In this document: piece by piece, positions 1 to 8,390 of the stretch | How the letters are laid out: each line of letters starts with the position of its first letter | Position numbering within the stretch: the stretch's first letter is position 1 | Assembly: GCA_938037185.1 (NCBI GenBank) | Contig: CALHQK010000045.1 | Span: 1-32,014 of the forward strand | Reading direction: 5' to 3' | From: an uncultured Riemerella sp. | Lineage (GTDB): Bacteria > Bacteroidota > Bacteroidia > Flavobacteriales > Weeksellaceae | DNA: 32,014 nucleotides | The notes under the pieces: model-generated | Database searches by the model: none | The model's input: the letters and a program-made list of their open reading frames with translations, nothing else | What the model was told of the DNA's origin: nothing | Translations under genes and position numbers: made by a program

Positions 1-402
1 TATTTTTTGTTAAAAAATTAGAAGATACAGGGTGGGGTTTGCACTTTCAGGGTATCTGAGATAATAAACTACAGGGTGGGGTTTGCATTTTTTTGAAAAA
101 AATAAGAGATACAGGGTGTATCTTGGACTTTCAGGGTGTCTGAGATAACAAACTACAGGGTGTGGTTTGCGTTTTTTGTTAAAAAATTAGGAGATACAGG
201 GTGGGGTTTTGACTTTCAGGGTGTCCGAGATAGCAAACTACAGGGTGTAGTTCGTGTTTTTTTGAAAAAAATAGTCAGCTACAGGGTGTGGTTTGCACTT
301 TCAGGGTGTCCGAGATAACAAACTACAGGGTGTAGTTTGTATTTTTTTGTTAAAAAATTAGGAGATACAGGGTATGTCTTGGACTTTCAGGGTATCCGAG
401 AT
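1..402. repeat. Array 1: 85-bp repeat units built of phased mini-hairpins
   Basis: About four and a half copies of an 85-bp unit fill this gene-free stretch and probably continue past the left window edge. Each unit holds three hairpin elements around a CAGGGTG-like core, with loop centres 22 and 22 bp apart, then a TTTTTT-GTT-AAAAAA hairpin about 20 bp further on. The next unit starts about 21 bp later. Good examples are GATACA-GGG-TGTATC at 108-122 and CAAACTACA-GGG-TGTAGTTTG at 319-339, both perfect stems with a three-base loop; other copies pair only partly. Short open frames cross the array, but they only restate the repeat and I do not call them genes. It lies 3' of the aminopeptidase, beyond its terminator. 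Confidence 0.85.
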
Positions 403-422
403 AGCTTTTCATTTAAAGAATC

Positions 423-492
423 GTATTTTTATTGTGAATTATCCAACAAGCTGGATTTTGGCTGATAATTTCAGTCGGGTTTTATTTGTTTT
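423..492 (+). repeat. 70-bp array tail, left copy (inverted repeat partner of 5252-5321)
   Basis: These 70 bases recur as a reverse complement at 5252-5321 with one mismatch (position 477). In both places the tail sits at the gene-proximal end of a hairpin array. Here 20 bases of unrelated sequence separate it from the last recognisable array element. The sequence is AT-rich with no obvious internal dyad. One frame reads through it, but there is no sign of coding selection beyond the near-identity. The two copies are about 4.8 kb apart and enclose the aminopeptidase and ligA genes. Confidence 0.9.
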
Positions 493-518
493 CCCCTGCG
501 GAGATTACTTTTTGAGAC

Positions 519-545
519 AAAAAAACTATCCCAAACGGGATAGTT
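519..545 (-). terminator. Rho-independent terminator of the M1 aminopeptidase gene
   Basis: On the minus strand a 9-bp perfect stem (AACTATCCC / GGGATAGTT, loop GTTT) is followed by seven T residues. It starts eight bases after the stop codon of the aminopeptidase gene, the expected place and orientation. Confidence 0.85.
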
Positions 546-552
546 CTCTGTA

Positions 553-3060
553 TTATTGATAGAACTCAATGGCTTTATTGAGAAGTTCCACCTGTTTATT
601 AAGGCTTTCAGATTTCTGGCTGTTTTTCAGCAGGTTTATCTTTCTTGCCAGCCCGTCTTTGAGCATACCGACGATTATCATTTTCGCCTGAACATTATCT
701 CCTATCTGGCTTTTTACTTGGTGAAGCACTTTAGTAAGGTTCTGCACGGCTTTCAGGTTATCGGTATCCATTATCCAGTTGAATCCCTTTTCTGCCACTG
801 CGCCCTGCTCTGGGTTCTGGTATTTTAGGAAAGGATAAAACGCCACGGTAGATGCTATGGCTGCCTGATGCTTTTCCTGCTTGTTTTCCACGATGGTAGG
901 CATCATCATAAGTATGAGCTCCTCCCCAGCATTGTCTAAATCTATCTGGTCTAATAAGGCTTTCGCTCTCTCGGGTGCTATTTTTGCGATGGCGTAGGCT
1001 GAGTTCCCCTGCACGGAATAGGATGGAGAGTTGAGTCCTTTCTCGAAAATCGGCAGATACTTCTTATTATTTAATGATGCTAATGCACCGATGGCTTTAG
1101 CCTGAACCAATGTTTTAGGGTCTTTCTGCGCGATTTTTTCCAGCTCCGGAAGTACAGCCTTCGCAACTTCTGGTTTCTTGAGGTCTAAGGCATCTATGGC
1201 GCGTATTCTTAGCCTGAATGAAGGGTCTTTCAGTGCTGCGGATAGTATTTTCAGCGCCGCCGGAGTGGTATTATTGTCTTTCGCATACTGTATGGCAGCC
1301 AGCCTGCTGTTCAAATCCTTAGCATGAAGATACTGATGAAGGTATTCCTGCGGAGTTTTGCTGTCTGTAATCTCGGAGAGAAGGATACCATCTGCATTGA
1401 CATTCACCAAACTCGGTGTCTGATGGAATTTAAAGGTAAAAGTATTTTTATTCTGTGCATTTACCCATACCTTGTGGCGTGTAGCTTTCGCACCTTCATA
1501 GACATCTATTGCCAGAGGAAATTCAAAATACTGATCTCCCGCTTGGGAAACATTCACGGAAACTTCTTTTTTTACGGGTTCCAGTGTGTATTTAATATCC
1601 AGCTTAGGATGTCCGCTTCCAAAGAACCACTGGTTAAAGAACCAATTTAAATCCTTTCCGCTTACTTTTTCCAAGGAAAGTCTCAGCTGGTGGGCTTCTC
1701 CCGTTCCATACTCATTAGTTTTAAGGTAATCAGAAAGTCCAGTAAAGAAAGCCTCATCACCAAGGTAATTTCTCAGCATGTGCAGGATTCCGCCTCCTTT
1801 GTTATAAGAAACTCCGTCAAACATATCTTCTCTGGAGTGGTAGTTAAACCTTACCAAATCTCTGCTGATATTTGCAGGGTCATAGAAATAGCCTCTGAGA
1901 GATTCCCAAAGCTTGTAATCGGCCTCGTCTTTGCCGTATTTATATTCATTCCATAGATATTGGGAATAAGTAGCAAAGCTTTCATTTACGGTAAGGTTAG
2001 ACCAGCTCTCTGCGGTTACCAAATCTCCAAACCAATGGTGGAAAAGTTCATGCGCGATAGTCTCTTCCCATCTGTTTTCATCTATGAGCTGCCCTGCTTT
2101 CTGCTGTACTGCTTCGTGGTGGATTACGGCTGTGGTATTTTCCATCGCACCGCTCACGAAATCCCTTCCCACTATCTGGGCATATTTCTGCCAAGGATAT
2201 TCATACTTTAATTGTTTAGAGAAAAACTCCAGCATTTCTGGGGTCATCCCAAAAATCTGCTTCGCATAAGGTTCATATTCTTTTTCTACATAATAATCTA
2301 TAGCGATATTCTTCCACTTGTCTTTAATCACGGCATACTCCCCAACTCCTACAAAGAACAGATACGGGGCATGCTTTTTATCCATCACCCAGTGGTCTGT
2401 CCGCTGTCCGTTTGCCTCTTTCACGGAGGATTTAAGAAGTCCGTTGGAAAGCGTGATGTATTTCTCTGGAACGGTGATATAAGTTTCTTGCGTTGTTTTC
2501 TGATTAGGTTTGTCTATGGTAGGGAACCAGCAGGAGGAAGACTCTGTCTCGCCCTGTGTCCATATCTGCGTAGGTTTGTCCGGTTCTGTCTGTCTTGGAT
2601 TGATGAAATACAAGCCTTTCGCATCATTGATGCTGGCACTTCCTTTCTGCTTCACCTCGTTGGGGCGGGCAGTATATTTGATGTAGAGCGTGTAATCCTG
2701 ATTTTTAGTATAAACCCTGTCCAGCTGGATTTTCAGTTTATCATCTTTGTATTCATATTTCAGGGGGCTTTTAGCACCTTTCTTATCTAAGGAAACCTCA
2801 TGAATAAGCATTCCTTTAGCATCCAGAACTAGTTCATTAGAATCATAAAAGAAAGGAGATGCCGTAAGCCATTCCTCGCCGTGTACATGTTCTTTGTTAA
2901 AGTCAAAACTCAGTTTCAGTTTGGTGTGTTTGAGTTCTGTGGATTTGGTGTGTGTTGCACGATAAGGTGCATGCCTTCCCGATTCTTCCGTCTGTGCCAG
3001 TGTAAAGCTTGGTGTGAGTGCCATGCTTAGAAATAAGGCTGAAATAATTATCTTTCTCAT
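553..3060 (-). CDS. Secreted M1 family zinc aminopeptidase with HEAT-like C-terminus
   Basis: An 835-aa exported metallopeptidase expected to remove N-terminal residues from peptides in the periplasm or outside the cell. Residues 1-22 are a signal peptide ending ALTPSFTLA. The M1 signatures are clear: GAMEN at 304-308 binds the substrate N-terminus, and HELFH at 337-341 with E360 (HEXXH-x18-E) binds zinc. After the catalytic region, residues from about 600 to 740 form helical HEAT-like repeats, as in many bacterial M1 enzymes. The gene lies 55 bp downstream of ligA on the same strand and may be co-transcribed with it. A TATATTTG box at 3093-3100 in the gap could be a separate -7 element, but no well-spaced -33 TTG is present. 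A strong terminator follows at 519-545. Family certain; substrate preference unknown. Confidence 0.95.
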   Translation of the reverse strand: MRKIIISALFLSMALTPSFTLAQTEESGRHAPYRATHTKSTELKHTKLKLSFDFNKEHVHGEEWLTASPFFYDSNELVLDAKGMLIHEVSLDKKGAKSPLKYEYKDDKLKIQLDRVYTKNQDYTLYIKYTARPNEVKQKGSASINDAKGLYFINPRQTEPDKPTQIWTQGETESSSCWFPTIDKPNQKTTQETYITVPEKYITLSNGLLKSSVKEANGQRTDHWVMDKKHAPYLFFVGVGEYAVIKDKWKNIAIDYYVEKEYEPYAKQIFGMTPEMLEFFSKQLKYEYPWQKYAQIVGRDFVSGAMENTTAVIHHEAVQQKAGQLIDENRWEETIAHELFHHWFGDLVTAESWSNLTVNESFATYSQYLWNEYKYGKDEADYKLWESLRGYFYDPANISRDLVRFNYHSREDMFDGVSYNKGGGILHMLRNYLGDEAFFTGLSDYLKTNEYGTGEAHQLRLSLEKVSGKDLNWFFNQWFFGSGHPKLDIKYTLEPVKKEVSVNVSQAGDQYFEFPLAIDVYEGAKATRHKVWVNAQNKNTFTFKFHQTPSLVNVNADGILLSEITDSKTPQEYLHQYLHAKDLNSRLAAIQYAKDNNTTPAALKILSAALKDPSFRLRIRAIDALDLKKPEVAKAVLPELEKIAQKDPKTLVQAKAIGALASLNNKKYLPIFEKGLNSPSYSVQGNSAYAIAKIAPERAKALLDQIDLDNAGEELILMMMPTIVENKQEKHQAAIASTVAFYPFLKYQNPEQGAVAEKGFNWIMDTDNLKAVQNLTKVLHQVKSQIGDNVQAKMIIVGMLKDGLARKINLLKNSQKSESLNKQVELLNKAIEFYQ

Positions 3061-3115
3061 TACTCTAATATTTTATTTTAAAATTAATTTTCCAAATATA
3101 CGAATATATACAAAA

Positions 3116-5116
3116 CTATTCCCCTATCATGTCAAGAAATTGCTGTTCATCTAGAATAGTAATACTTCCTATGTCTTGGGCTTTTTTTAGTTTGCTGCCT
3201 GCTTTCTCGCCTACGACGAGGTAATTCAGGTTCTTAGAAACCGCCGAAATATTCCTGCCTCCATGTTTTTCTACCAAGTCTTCTGCCAGCTCGCGTGTGA
3301 AAAGGGATAGTTTCCCCGTGAACAAAAAGGTTTTCCCATCCAAAGCATCGCTCAGCACCTCTGTTTCTTTCTCTCCCCTTTCAAGCTGGACTCCGTAAGA
3401 CTTCAGCTTGTCCAGCATGGCGCGGTTTTCCTCATTGGCGAAGAATTCTATAATACTTTCTGCTATCTTTATCCCAATGTCTTCCACCTGAACCAGCTCT
3501 TCCAGACTTGCGCTGCCTAATGCCTCAATGCTGGGAAAGTTCTTCACTAATTTTTTGGCTACCGTTTCGCCGATGTGCCTTATTCCTATTCCATAAAGCA
3601 CCTTTTCAAAAGGTATCTGCTTGGATTTTTCTATGCCATCCAAGATGTTTTGGGCAGATTTTTCCGCCATTCTATCTAGTGGAAGCAGTTGTTCTTTGGT
3701 CAGAGTATAGAAATCCGCTGGGTTTTCTATAAGTTTTTCTCTATAAAGCTGCTCTATGGTTTCACTGCCTAAGTTTTCTATATTCAGAGCTTTACGGGAG
3801 ACATAGTGTATCATTTTACCGATGACCTGAGGCGGGCAGTGGAGTTCGTTCGGGCAGAAATGAATGGCCTGATTGTCCAATTTCACCAAAGGCGTACCGC
3901 ATTCAGGGCAGTTGGATATGTATTCCAAAGGCTGCTGCAATAGTGTCCGCTTCTGGATATTCACGCCTACTATTTTCGGGATGATTTCGCCTCCTTTTTC
4001 TACATAAACTTGGTCGTTTTCATGAAGGTCCAGCTTTCGGATAATGTCTTCATTGTGTAGGGAAGCCCTTTTGACAATGGTTCCGGCTAAAAGCACTGGT
4101 TTCAGATTGGCTACGGGGGTTACAGCGCCTGTCCGCCCGACTTGGTAATCTACTGACAGCAGTTCTGTTTCTACCTTTTCTGCTTTGAATTTATATGCCA
4201 TCGCCCAGCGTGGAGACTTGGATGTATATCCTAAAGACTGCTGATGTTTCAGGGAATTTACTTTGATGACAATTCCATCTATATCAAAGCCGAGCCGATG
4301 CCTTTCCTTATCCCAGAAGAGTATAAAATCCTTCACCTCCGAAAGAGACTGGCAGAGTTTGGTATATTCAGAGATTTTGAAACCCATAGATTTTGCCGTT
4401 TGGAGCAGTTCCCAGTGGGTTTCAGCTGTGGTTTCTTTTCCTACGAGCTGATATAGCACCGCTGAAAGCCTCCGCCTTCTTACCTCTGCACTGTCCTGCA
4501 TTTTGAGACTTCCCGAAGCGGTATTGCGCGGGTTCATAAAGATATCGTAACCTTCGCGCTGGCGGTCTTCATTTATCTTGTCAAAGGCTTTGTGGGTAAG
4601 GTATATTTCTCCGCGCATAAAAAACCGCTCTGGGAAACTGCCTTTCAGGTGCAGGGGAATGTCTTGGATGGTCTTTACATTAGCTGTAATTTCATCGCCC
4701 TGAAATCCATCTCCCCTCGTAAGTGCCTGCGCCAGCTGTCCATTCTCATACAGAATAGAGATAGAAGCGCCGTCATATTTCAGCTCTGTGACAAATTGTA
4801 TTTCCTCCGTCTCTAATATCTTCACCAAACGGATGTACCAGTCCTCTAAGTCTTGGAAATCATACGAGTTGTCCAGCGAATACATGCGGAACTCATGCGC
4901 TACCGTAGGAAAATGCTTGGTAATCTGCCCTCCGACACGCATAGTGGGAGAGTTGGCATCATAAAACTCTGGGTACTGCTGCTCTAGCTCTTGGAGTTCT
5001 TTTAGTTTTTGGTCAAATTCAAAGTCAGAAATTGCTGGTTCATCTAGCACATAATAATTGTAATTGTGCTGATGAAGCTCTTCCCGTAGTTCCTCTATCT
5101 TCTGCTGAATGGACAT
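3116..5116 (-). CDS. ligA: NAD-dependent DNA ligase LigA
   Basis: A 666-aa protein, full length for bacterial LigA (about 670 aa). It seals nicks in duplex DNA during replication and repair, using NAD+ to adenylate the active-site lysine. The order is standard: Ia and adenylation domain with KYDG (K113) and the NPRNTASGSLK segment near 196-206, OB fold, a four-cysteine zinc finger (C403, C406, C421, C427), helix-hairpin-helix region, and a BRCT domain from about 592 to the end. No key residue is missing. A TATTTTTG box at 5134-5141, 18 bp upstream of the start codon, is a likely -7 promoter element. The upstream intergenic region carries the right-hand hairpin array and its 70-bp tail, so ligA expression could be affected if that segment rearranges. 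Confidence 0.98.
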   Translation of the reverse strand: MSIQQKIEELREELHQHNYNYYVLDEPAISDFEFDQKLKELQELEQQYPEFYDANSPTMRVGGQITKHFPTVAHEFRMYSLDNSYDFQDLEDWYIRLVKILETEEIQFVTELKYDGASISILYENGQLAQALTRGDGFQGDEITANVKTIQDIPLHLKGSFPERFFMRGEIYLTHKAFDKINEDRQREGYDIFMNPRNTASGSLKMQDSAEVRRRRLSAVLYQLVGKETTAETHWELLQTAKSMGFKISEYTKLCQSLSEVKDFILFWDKERHRLGFDIDGIVIKVNSLKHQQSLGYTSKSPRWAMAYKFKAEKVETELLSVDYQVGRTGAVTPVANLKPVLLAGTIVKRASLHNEDIIRKLDLHENDQVYVEKGGEIIPKIVGVNIQKRTLLQQPLEYISNCPECGTPLVKLDNQAIHFCPNELHCPPQVIGKMIHYVSRKALNIENLGSETIEQLYREKLIENPADFYTLTKEQLLPLDRMAEKSAQNILDGIEKSKQIPFEKVLYGIGIRHIGETVAKKLVKNFPSIEALGSASLEELVQVEDIGIKIAESIIEFFANEENRAMLDKLKSYGVQLERGEKETEVLSDALDGKTFLFTGKLSLFTRELAEDLVEKHGGRNISAVSKNLNYLVVGEKAGSKLKKAQDIGSITILDEQQFLDMIGE

Positions 5117-5251
5117 AAAATGATAATTTTTGACAAAAATAGGTAAAATAAACTTTCTGAAAGCAGACTTGCCTATGGAATATGCAAGTAAAGCGGAAAC
5201 ATATTACATTCTGCTATCTAAGTGTAAAGAAAATTGCTAAAATTTTATAGA

Positions 5252-5321
5252 AAAACAAATAAAACCTGACTGAAATTATCAGCCAAAATCCAGCTTGTTG
5301 GATAATTCACAATAAAAATAC
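5252..5321 (-). repeat. 70-bp array tail, right copy (inverted repeat partner of 423-492)
   Basis: Reverse complement of 423-492 with a single mismatch over 70 bases. Here the tail abuts the hairpin array directly. It lies about 135 bp upstream of the ligA start codon, outside the likely ligA promoter. Together with the left copy it forms a long, nearly perfect inverted repeat around ligA and the M1 aminopeptidase gene. Confidence 0.9.
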
Positions 5322-5665
5322 AGACCCCGGCGTGGTTTTGCATTTCCCGACACCCTGAATGCCCGAGACCCCGGTGGGGTTTTACTCTTCCAGACACTCT
5401 GAATGTCCGAGACCCCGGTGGGGATTCCATTTTTTGGATAAAAAAACACCAGACCCCGGTGGGGTTTTGCATTTCCCAACACCCTGAATGCCCAAGACCC
5501 CGGTGGGGATTCCATTTTTTGGACAAAAAAACGCCAAACCCCGGCGGGGTTTTACATTTCCTGACACCCTGAATGCCCGAGACCCACCCTGTATCTTCTA
5601 ATTTTTTAACAAAAAAATGCAAACTACACCCTGTAGTTTGTTATTTCAGACACTCTGAAAGTGCA
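5321..5665. repeat. Array 2: inverted array of phased mini-hairpins, mostly GC-rich stem variant
   Basis: The same higher-order unit as at 1-402, in inverted orientation. Loop centres fall near 5330, 5352, 5374, 5396, 5418, 5459, 5481, 5503, 5544, 5566, 5588, 5630 and 5652, that is 22 bp apart with 41-42 bp across each T/A-rich hairpin. Most units carry GC-rich stems such as AAACCCC-GGC-GGGGTTT (5536-5552). The distal end keeps the AT-type stems of the left array: CAAACTACA-CCC-TGTAGTTTG (5620-5640) and TTTCAGA-CAC-TCTGAAA (5644-5660). Both arms change together between variants. The array fills the gap between the flippase stop codon (5741) and ligA. Open frames through it are repeat translations. 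Confidence 0.85.
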
Positions 5666-5740
5666 ATTCTGAAAAATTCCGGCTGTTACTTTCGCTTTGG
5701 AAAGGCAGGAATGAGAAAGGCCGGTTATTTTACGCTCGGT

Positions 5741-7222
5741 TTAAGGCTTTTTCCAGAGGCTGCTTAGAAATCCTTTGTTCAGGAATTTGTCCAAAGGATA
5801 GATTTTCAGGAAATAATTACCACTGAAAACTACCAGCAGCACCCAAGCCGGTTTATAAATCAGGTTCAGCAGATTGGTTTTGAATTCTGGCAGCAATACC
5901 GCCGAAAATACAGCAAGAAAACAGACAAGCAGCGCCGAAAGCATCTTGGCGGAGAGCGGAAAAACACTGAAATGATGATAATTAAAGATAATTTTAATAA
6001 GGTTAAAAGTTGTCAAAGAAACTGCATAAGACACCGCAATTCCCAGAATACCGAAGTCCGTGAATTTCAGGAACAAAGTATTAAGCCCAATGGTAAGACA
6101 CGCCAGAATAAGCATAAAAAAAGTATTATACCTATACAGGTTTGACAATGAAATGATGTGGCTGTTAAACCCCGTAGCCAAATCAAAGAGCATCGCAAAA
6201 CCGATAATCCAAAGAATAAACTGGGATTGTTTCAGCATCTCGCCATTCTTCATAAAACCAGCAAGGAAAGGAAAACCTACGACAATACAAGAAAACAAAA
6301 CCAAACCCAGAAAGAAAAGGCTGAGCGAAGTTTTCTTATGGAAGCTGTCCAGCTCCTCTAAAGTATTATCCGCCAAATGCCGGTTGATAATGGGAGCAGA
6401 GATATTGTAAAGCCCCATCTGCGGGACCATTATCAGCGCGGCTATGGAATAAATATTACTATACAAGCCGTTCTGCTCAAAGCTGATGTATTCGCCTATC
6501 ATTACATTGGCGATTTTCAGGGCAAGGAAACTGCCGATATTCCCCAAGAAACCGAAAAAACTATAGACTAAAAACCTAAACCATAAATTATCTTTCTTGA
6601 AATAATCCAAATTAAAATCAAAACGAAACGGCTCTAATTTATTATTATAAAAGAAATAACCCAGCATAGAACCCAAGAAAACACAGAAAAAGAAAACAAA
6701 AGCCGTCTCCTCCGAGAAGCCCAAAAAGAAAAACAAACAAAACGCACCTATGTTGGCCAATTTTGGAAAAATATTTTCAAAAATATTGGGAATGACTATG
6801 CGTTTGTAATTAGAAATGTATTTATTCAACACCGCCGAAACGGATAAGACTAAAATCAGCGGAAGGATAAGCTGTTTAGCCTGCCAGCTCTCACTATTTT
6901 TCCAATTCGGGAACAACTGAAATACCGAAAAATAAAGCAGAGCAAACAGAGTGAAATTCACCAAAACAGCCAGCAGAGACAGGGACAGCATATTCTGGTG
7001 CTTCCCATCGCGCTGCGCCTGAGTGAAAAACTTTACATTAGAAAATGAAATCCCGAAAACCACCACCGGCACCAGCATCTCTGCCATCGGAAATACAAAT
7101 CTGAGTTTCCCATAAAACTCTAAGTCATAAGGAAATACAAAGAATGTAGAAAACGATCCCAGCAAAAAACCAAGATACCCGATGATGGAATATTTAAACC
7201 CCTGCCTTGCTATTATACTCAT
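5741..7222 (-). CDS. Polysaccharide flippase-like membrane protein (Wzx/MOP superfamily)
   Basis: A 493-aa polytopic protein with roughly twelve to fourteen hydrophobic helices, starting near residue 11 (YSIIGYLGFLLGSFSTFFVF). Length, helix pattern and the N-terminal sequence style match oligosaccharide flippases of the polysaccharide biosynthesis family, which move lipid-linked glycans across the inner membrane. It is the last gene of a three-gene operon, two bases after the stop of the FkbM-type methyltransferase, which suggests a shared role in a surface glycan. No glycosyltransferase or polymerase is nearby, so the substrate cannot be inferred. No clean terminator follows; the hairpin array begins about 75 bp past the stop. 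Confident as a MOP-type flippase, not about what it moves. Confidence 0.8.
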   Translation of the reverse strand: MSIIARQGFKYSIIGYLGFLLGSFSTFFVFPYDLEFYGKLRFVFPMAEMLVPVVVFGISFSNVKFFTQAQRDGKHQNMLSLSLLAVLVNFTLFALLYFSVFQLFPNWKNSESWQAKQLILPLILVLSVSAVLNKYISNYKRIVIPNIFENIFPKLANIGAFCLFFFLGFSEETAFVFFFCVFLGSMLGYFFYNNKLEPFRFDFNLDYFKKDNLWFRFLVYSFFGFLGNIGSFLALKIANVMIGEYISFEQNGLYSNIYSIAALIMVPQMGLYNISAPIINRHLADNTLEELDSFHKKTSLSLFFLGLVLFSCIVVGFPFLAGFMKNGEMLKQSQFILWIIGFAMLFDLATGFNSHIISLSNLYRYNTFFMLILACLTIGLNTLFLKFTDFGILGIAVSYAVSLTTFNLIKIIFNYHHFSVFPLSAKMLSALLVCFLAVFSAVLLPEFKTNLLNLIYKPAWVLLVVFSGNYFLKIYPLDKFLNKGFLSSLWKKP

Positions 7223-7224
7223 TT

Positions 7225-8016
7225 CTAACGGCTTAAAAAAATGATGTTTTTGATATGGTATTTATCATCTTTTGCAAAGATAGCATTTTGTGAATTGATA
7301 AACTCTTCCGAAAGGAGTTTCAGCGTGAAGCTGTCTCTATCCAGATAGTGCGGAGCGTAGCCCAATTCAGCAATTTGGGTAATGATATTCCAAATATTCT
7401 CTTCATGAAATTCCTGCTCTATTTTAACCATCAGTGCCGGCCGGAATTTTTCTATTAACTTTTCTGCGCCTTTTAAAACATCAAGCTCCTGCCCTGCGAC
7501 ATCTATTTTAATAAAATCTAATTTTTCTAGTTCTTTCTTCTCTGCCCATTCATCGAGAGTTGTGACCTCTGTTTTCTGGTTTTTTACTTTGAGTCCTTCA
7601 TTTTCCGAGAGAGGACGCAGAGTTCCATTTTCAGGGTGTTCTTCATTGCCTGTCACGGGAATATTGAGCGTTGCAGCCTTGGATTCATCAGCCAAAGCAA
7701 AAGGAAGAATATCCGATTTCGGGAAGAGCCTTTTCAGGCGTTTATAATGCTTTTTATTCGGTTCAAAAGCATGGATATTTTCTGGAAAAAGAAGATAATC
7801 CAAAAAGTAAACATAATCCCCCGTCCCAGCTCCTACATCTATAAATACTGATTTTTGATTAAGAAATTCCTTCAGCCAGAGGATTTCTGGCTCTACTTCC
7901 CGCTCAAAAACATTCTGCCAGCTGAGCCGAATATATTTTTTGTAAAACCGAGTTTTGTAAATCGTAGGCGAAAGAAATATAAAGTTCTGTGCAAGTGCGT
8001 AATATGGATTTATCAT
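7225..8016 (-). CDS. FkbM family SAM-dependent methyltransferase
   Basis: A 263-aa methyltransferase. The SAM-binding motif DVGAGTGDY begins at D60, followed by the acidic HAFEPN segment near 88-93 and the FkbM-type C-terminal motif DFIKIDVAGQELDVLKGA with EQEFH further on. FkbM-family enzymes mostly O-methylate sugars or small molecules. The start codon overlaps the stop of the 110-aa upstream gene by four bases (ATGA), and the flippase gene starts two bases after its stop, so the three are very likely translated from one message. The setting fits methylation of a surface glycan, but the acceptor is not shown by the sequence. Confidence 0.88.
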   Translation of the reverse strand: MINPYYALAQNFIFLSPTIYKTRFYKKYIRLSWQNVFEREVEPEILWLKEFLNQKSVFIDVGAGTGDYVYFLDYLLFPENIHAFEPNKKHYKRLKRLFPKSDILPFALADESKAATLNIPVTGNEEHPENGTLRPLSENEGLKVKNQKTEVTTLDEWAEKKELEKLDFIKIDVAGQELDVLKGAEKLIEKFRPALMVKIEQEFHEENIWNIITQIAELGYAPHYLDRDSFTLKLLSEEFINSQNAIFAKDDKYHIKNIIFLSR

Positions 8017-8345
8017 TTGTTAAAATATCTCAAAAAAGACCACAATTTTCTGTTTTTTAAATACTCAAGGTTGTTTTCTCTATCATAAGCCTCTTTTTCA
8101 AAAGAGATTTTCCTATAAGCCGTGTCCCAGTTTTGACATGAAATATACCAGTAAAAAAACTCCAAAATATACCACAAATAAAAAAACACCACCAGAAGTT
8201 CTGCCTGCTGCCGGAGATGGATTTTCTCATGATTTATCAATATTTTATCATTTTTAAGCCTTTTTTCTCGAAGAAAAATAAAAGGATATAAAGTTATTCC
8301 TAAAATTTTTGTATTTTTGAGGAGACTTTGGCACACTATTATCAT
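8013..8345 (-). CDS. Small membrane protein with HEXXH motif, unknown function
   Basis: A 110-aa protein that opens the operon. It carries HEKIH at residues 39-43, the zinc-binding HEXXH pattern of metallopeptidases, then a hydrophobic stretch of about 20 residues (LLVVFFYLWYILEFFYWYI) and an FEKEAY segment at 82-87 whose glutamates could supply the third ligand. I recall similar short HEKIHxxQQ proteins in flavobacteria but know no established function. It may be a minimal M56-like or inactive relative of integral-membrane peptidases. A TAGTTTTG box at 8350-8357 is so close to the start codon that the message would be almost leaderless. Its stop overlaps the FkbM gene start. Confidence 0.75.
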   Translation of the reverse strand: MIIVCQSLLKNTKILGITLYPFIFLREKRLKNDKILINHEKIHLRQQAELLVVFFYLWYILEFFYWYISCQNWDTAYRKISFEKEAYDRENNLEYLKNRKLWSFLRYFNK

Positions 8346-8390
8346 AGAACAAAACTAAGGATAAATTTTTAATCACTAAAATATAAAATT

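Noticed and set aside
1..402. CRISPR array
   Set aside because: Units contain no unique spacers of constant length between identical repeats; everything is repeat-derived, and no cas genes are present. The same holds for the other three arrays.
423..5321. Composite transposon carrying ligA and the aminopeptidase
   Set aside because: No transposase, no target-site duplication that I can see, and the genes are core housekeeping genes. The inverted tails are reported as a separate observation.
5245..5622. 125-aa and shorter open frames through the right hairpin array, and similar ones at 136-318 and 374-559
   Set aside because: They only translate the repeat units and the 70-bp tail; several frames are open at once and there is no upstream signal.
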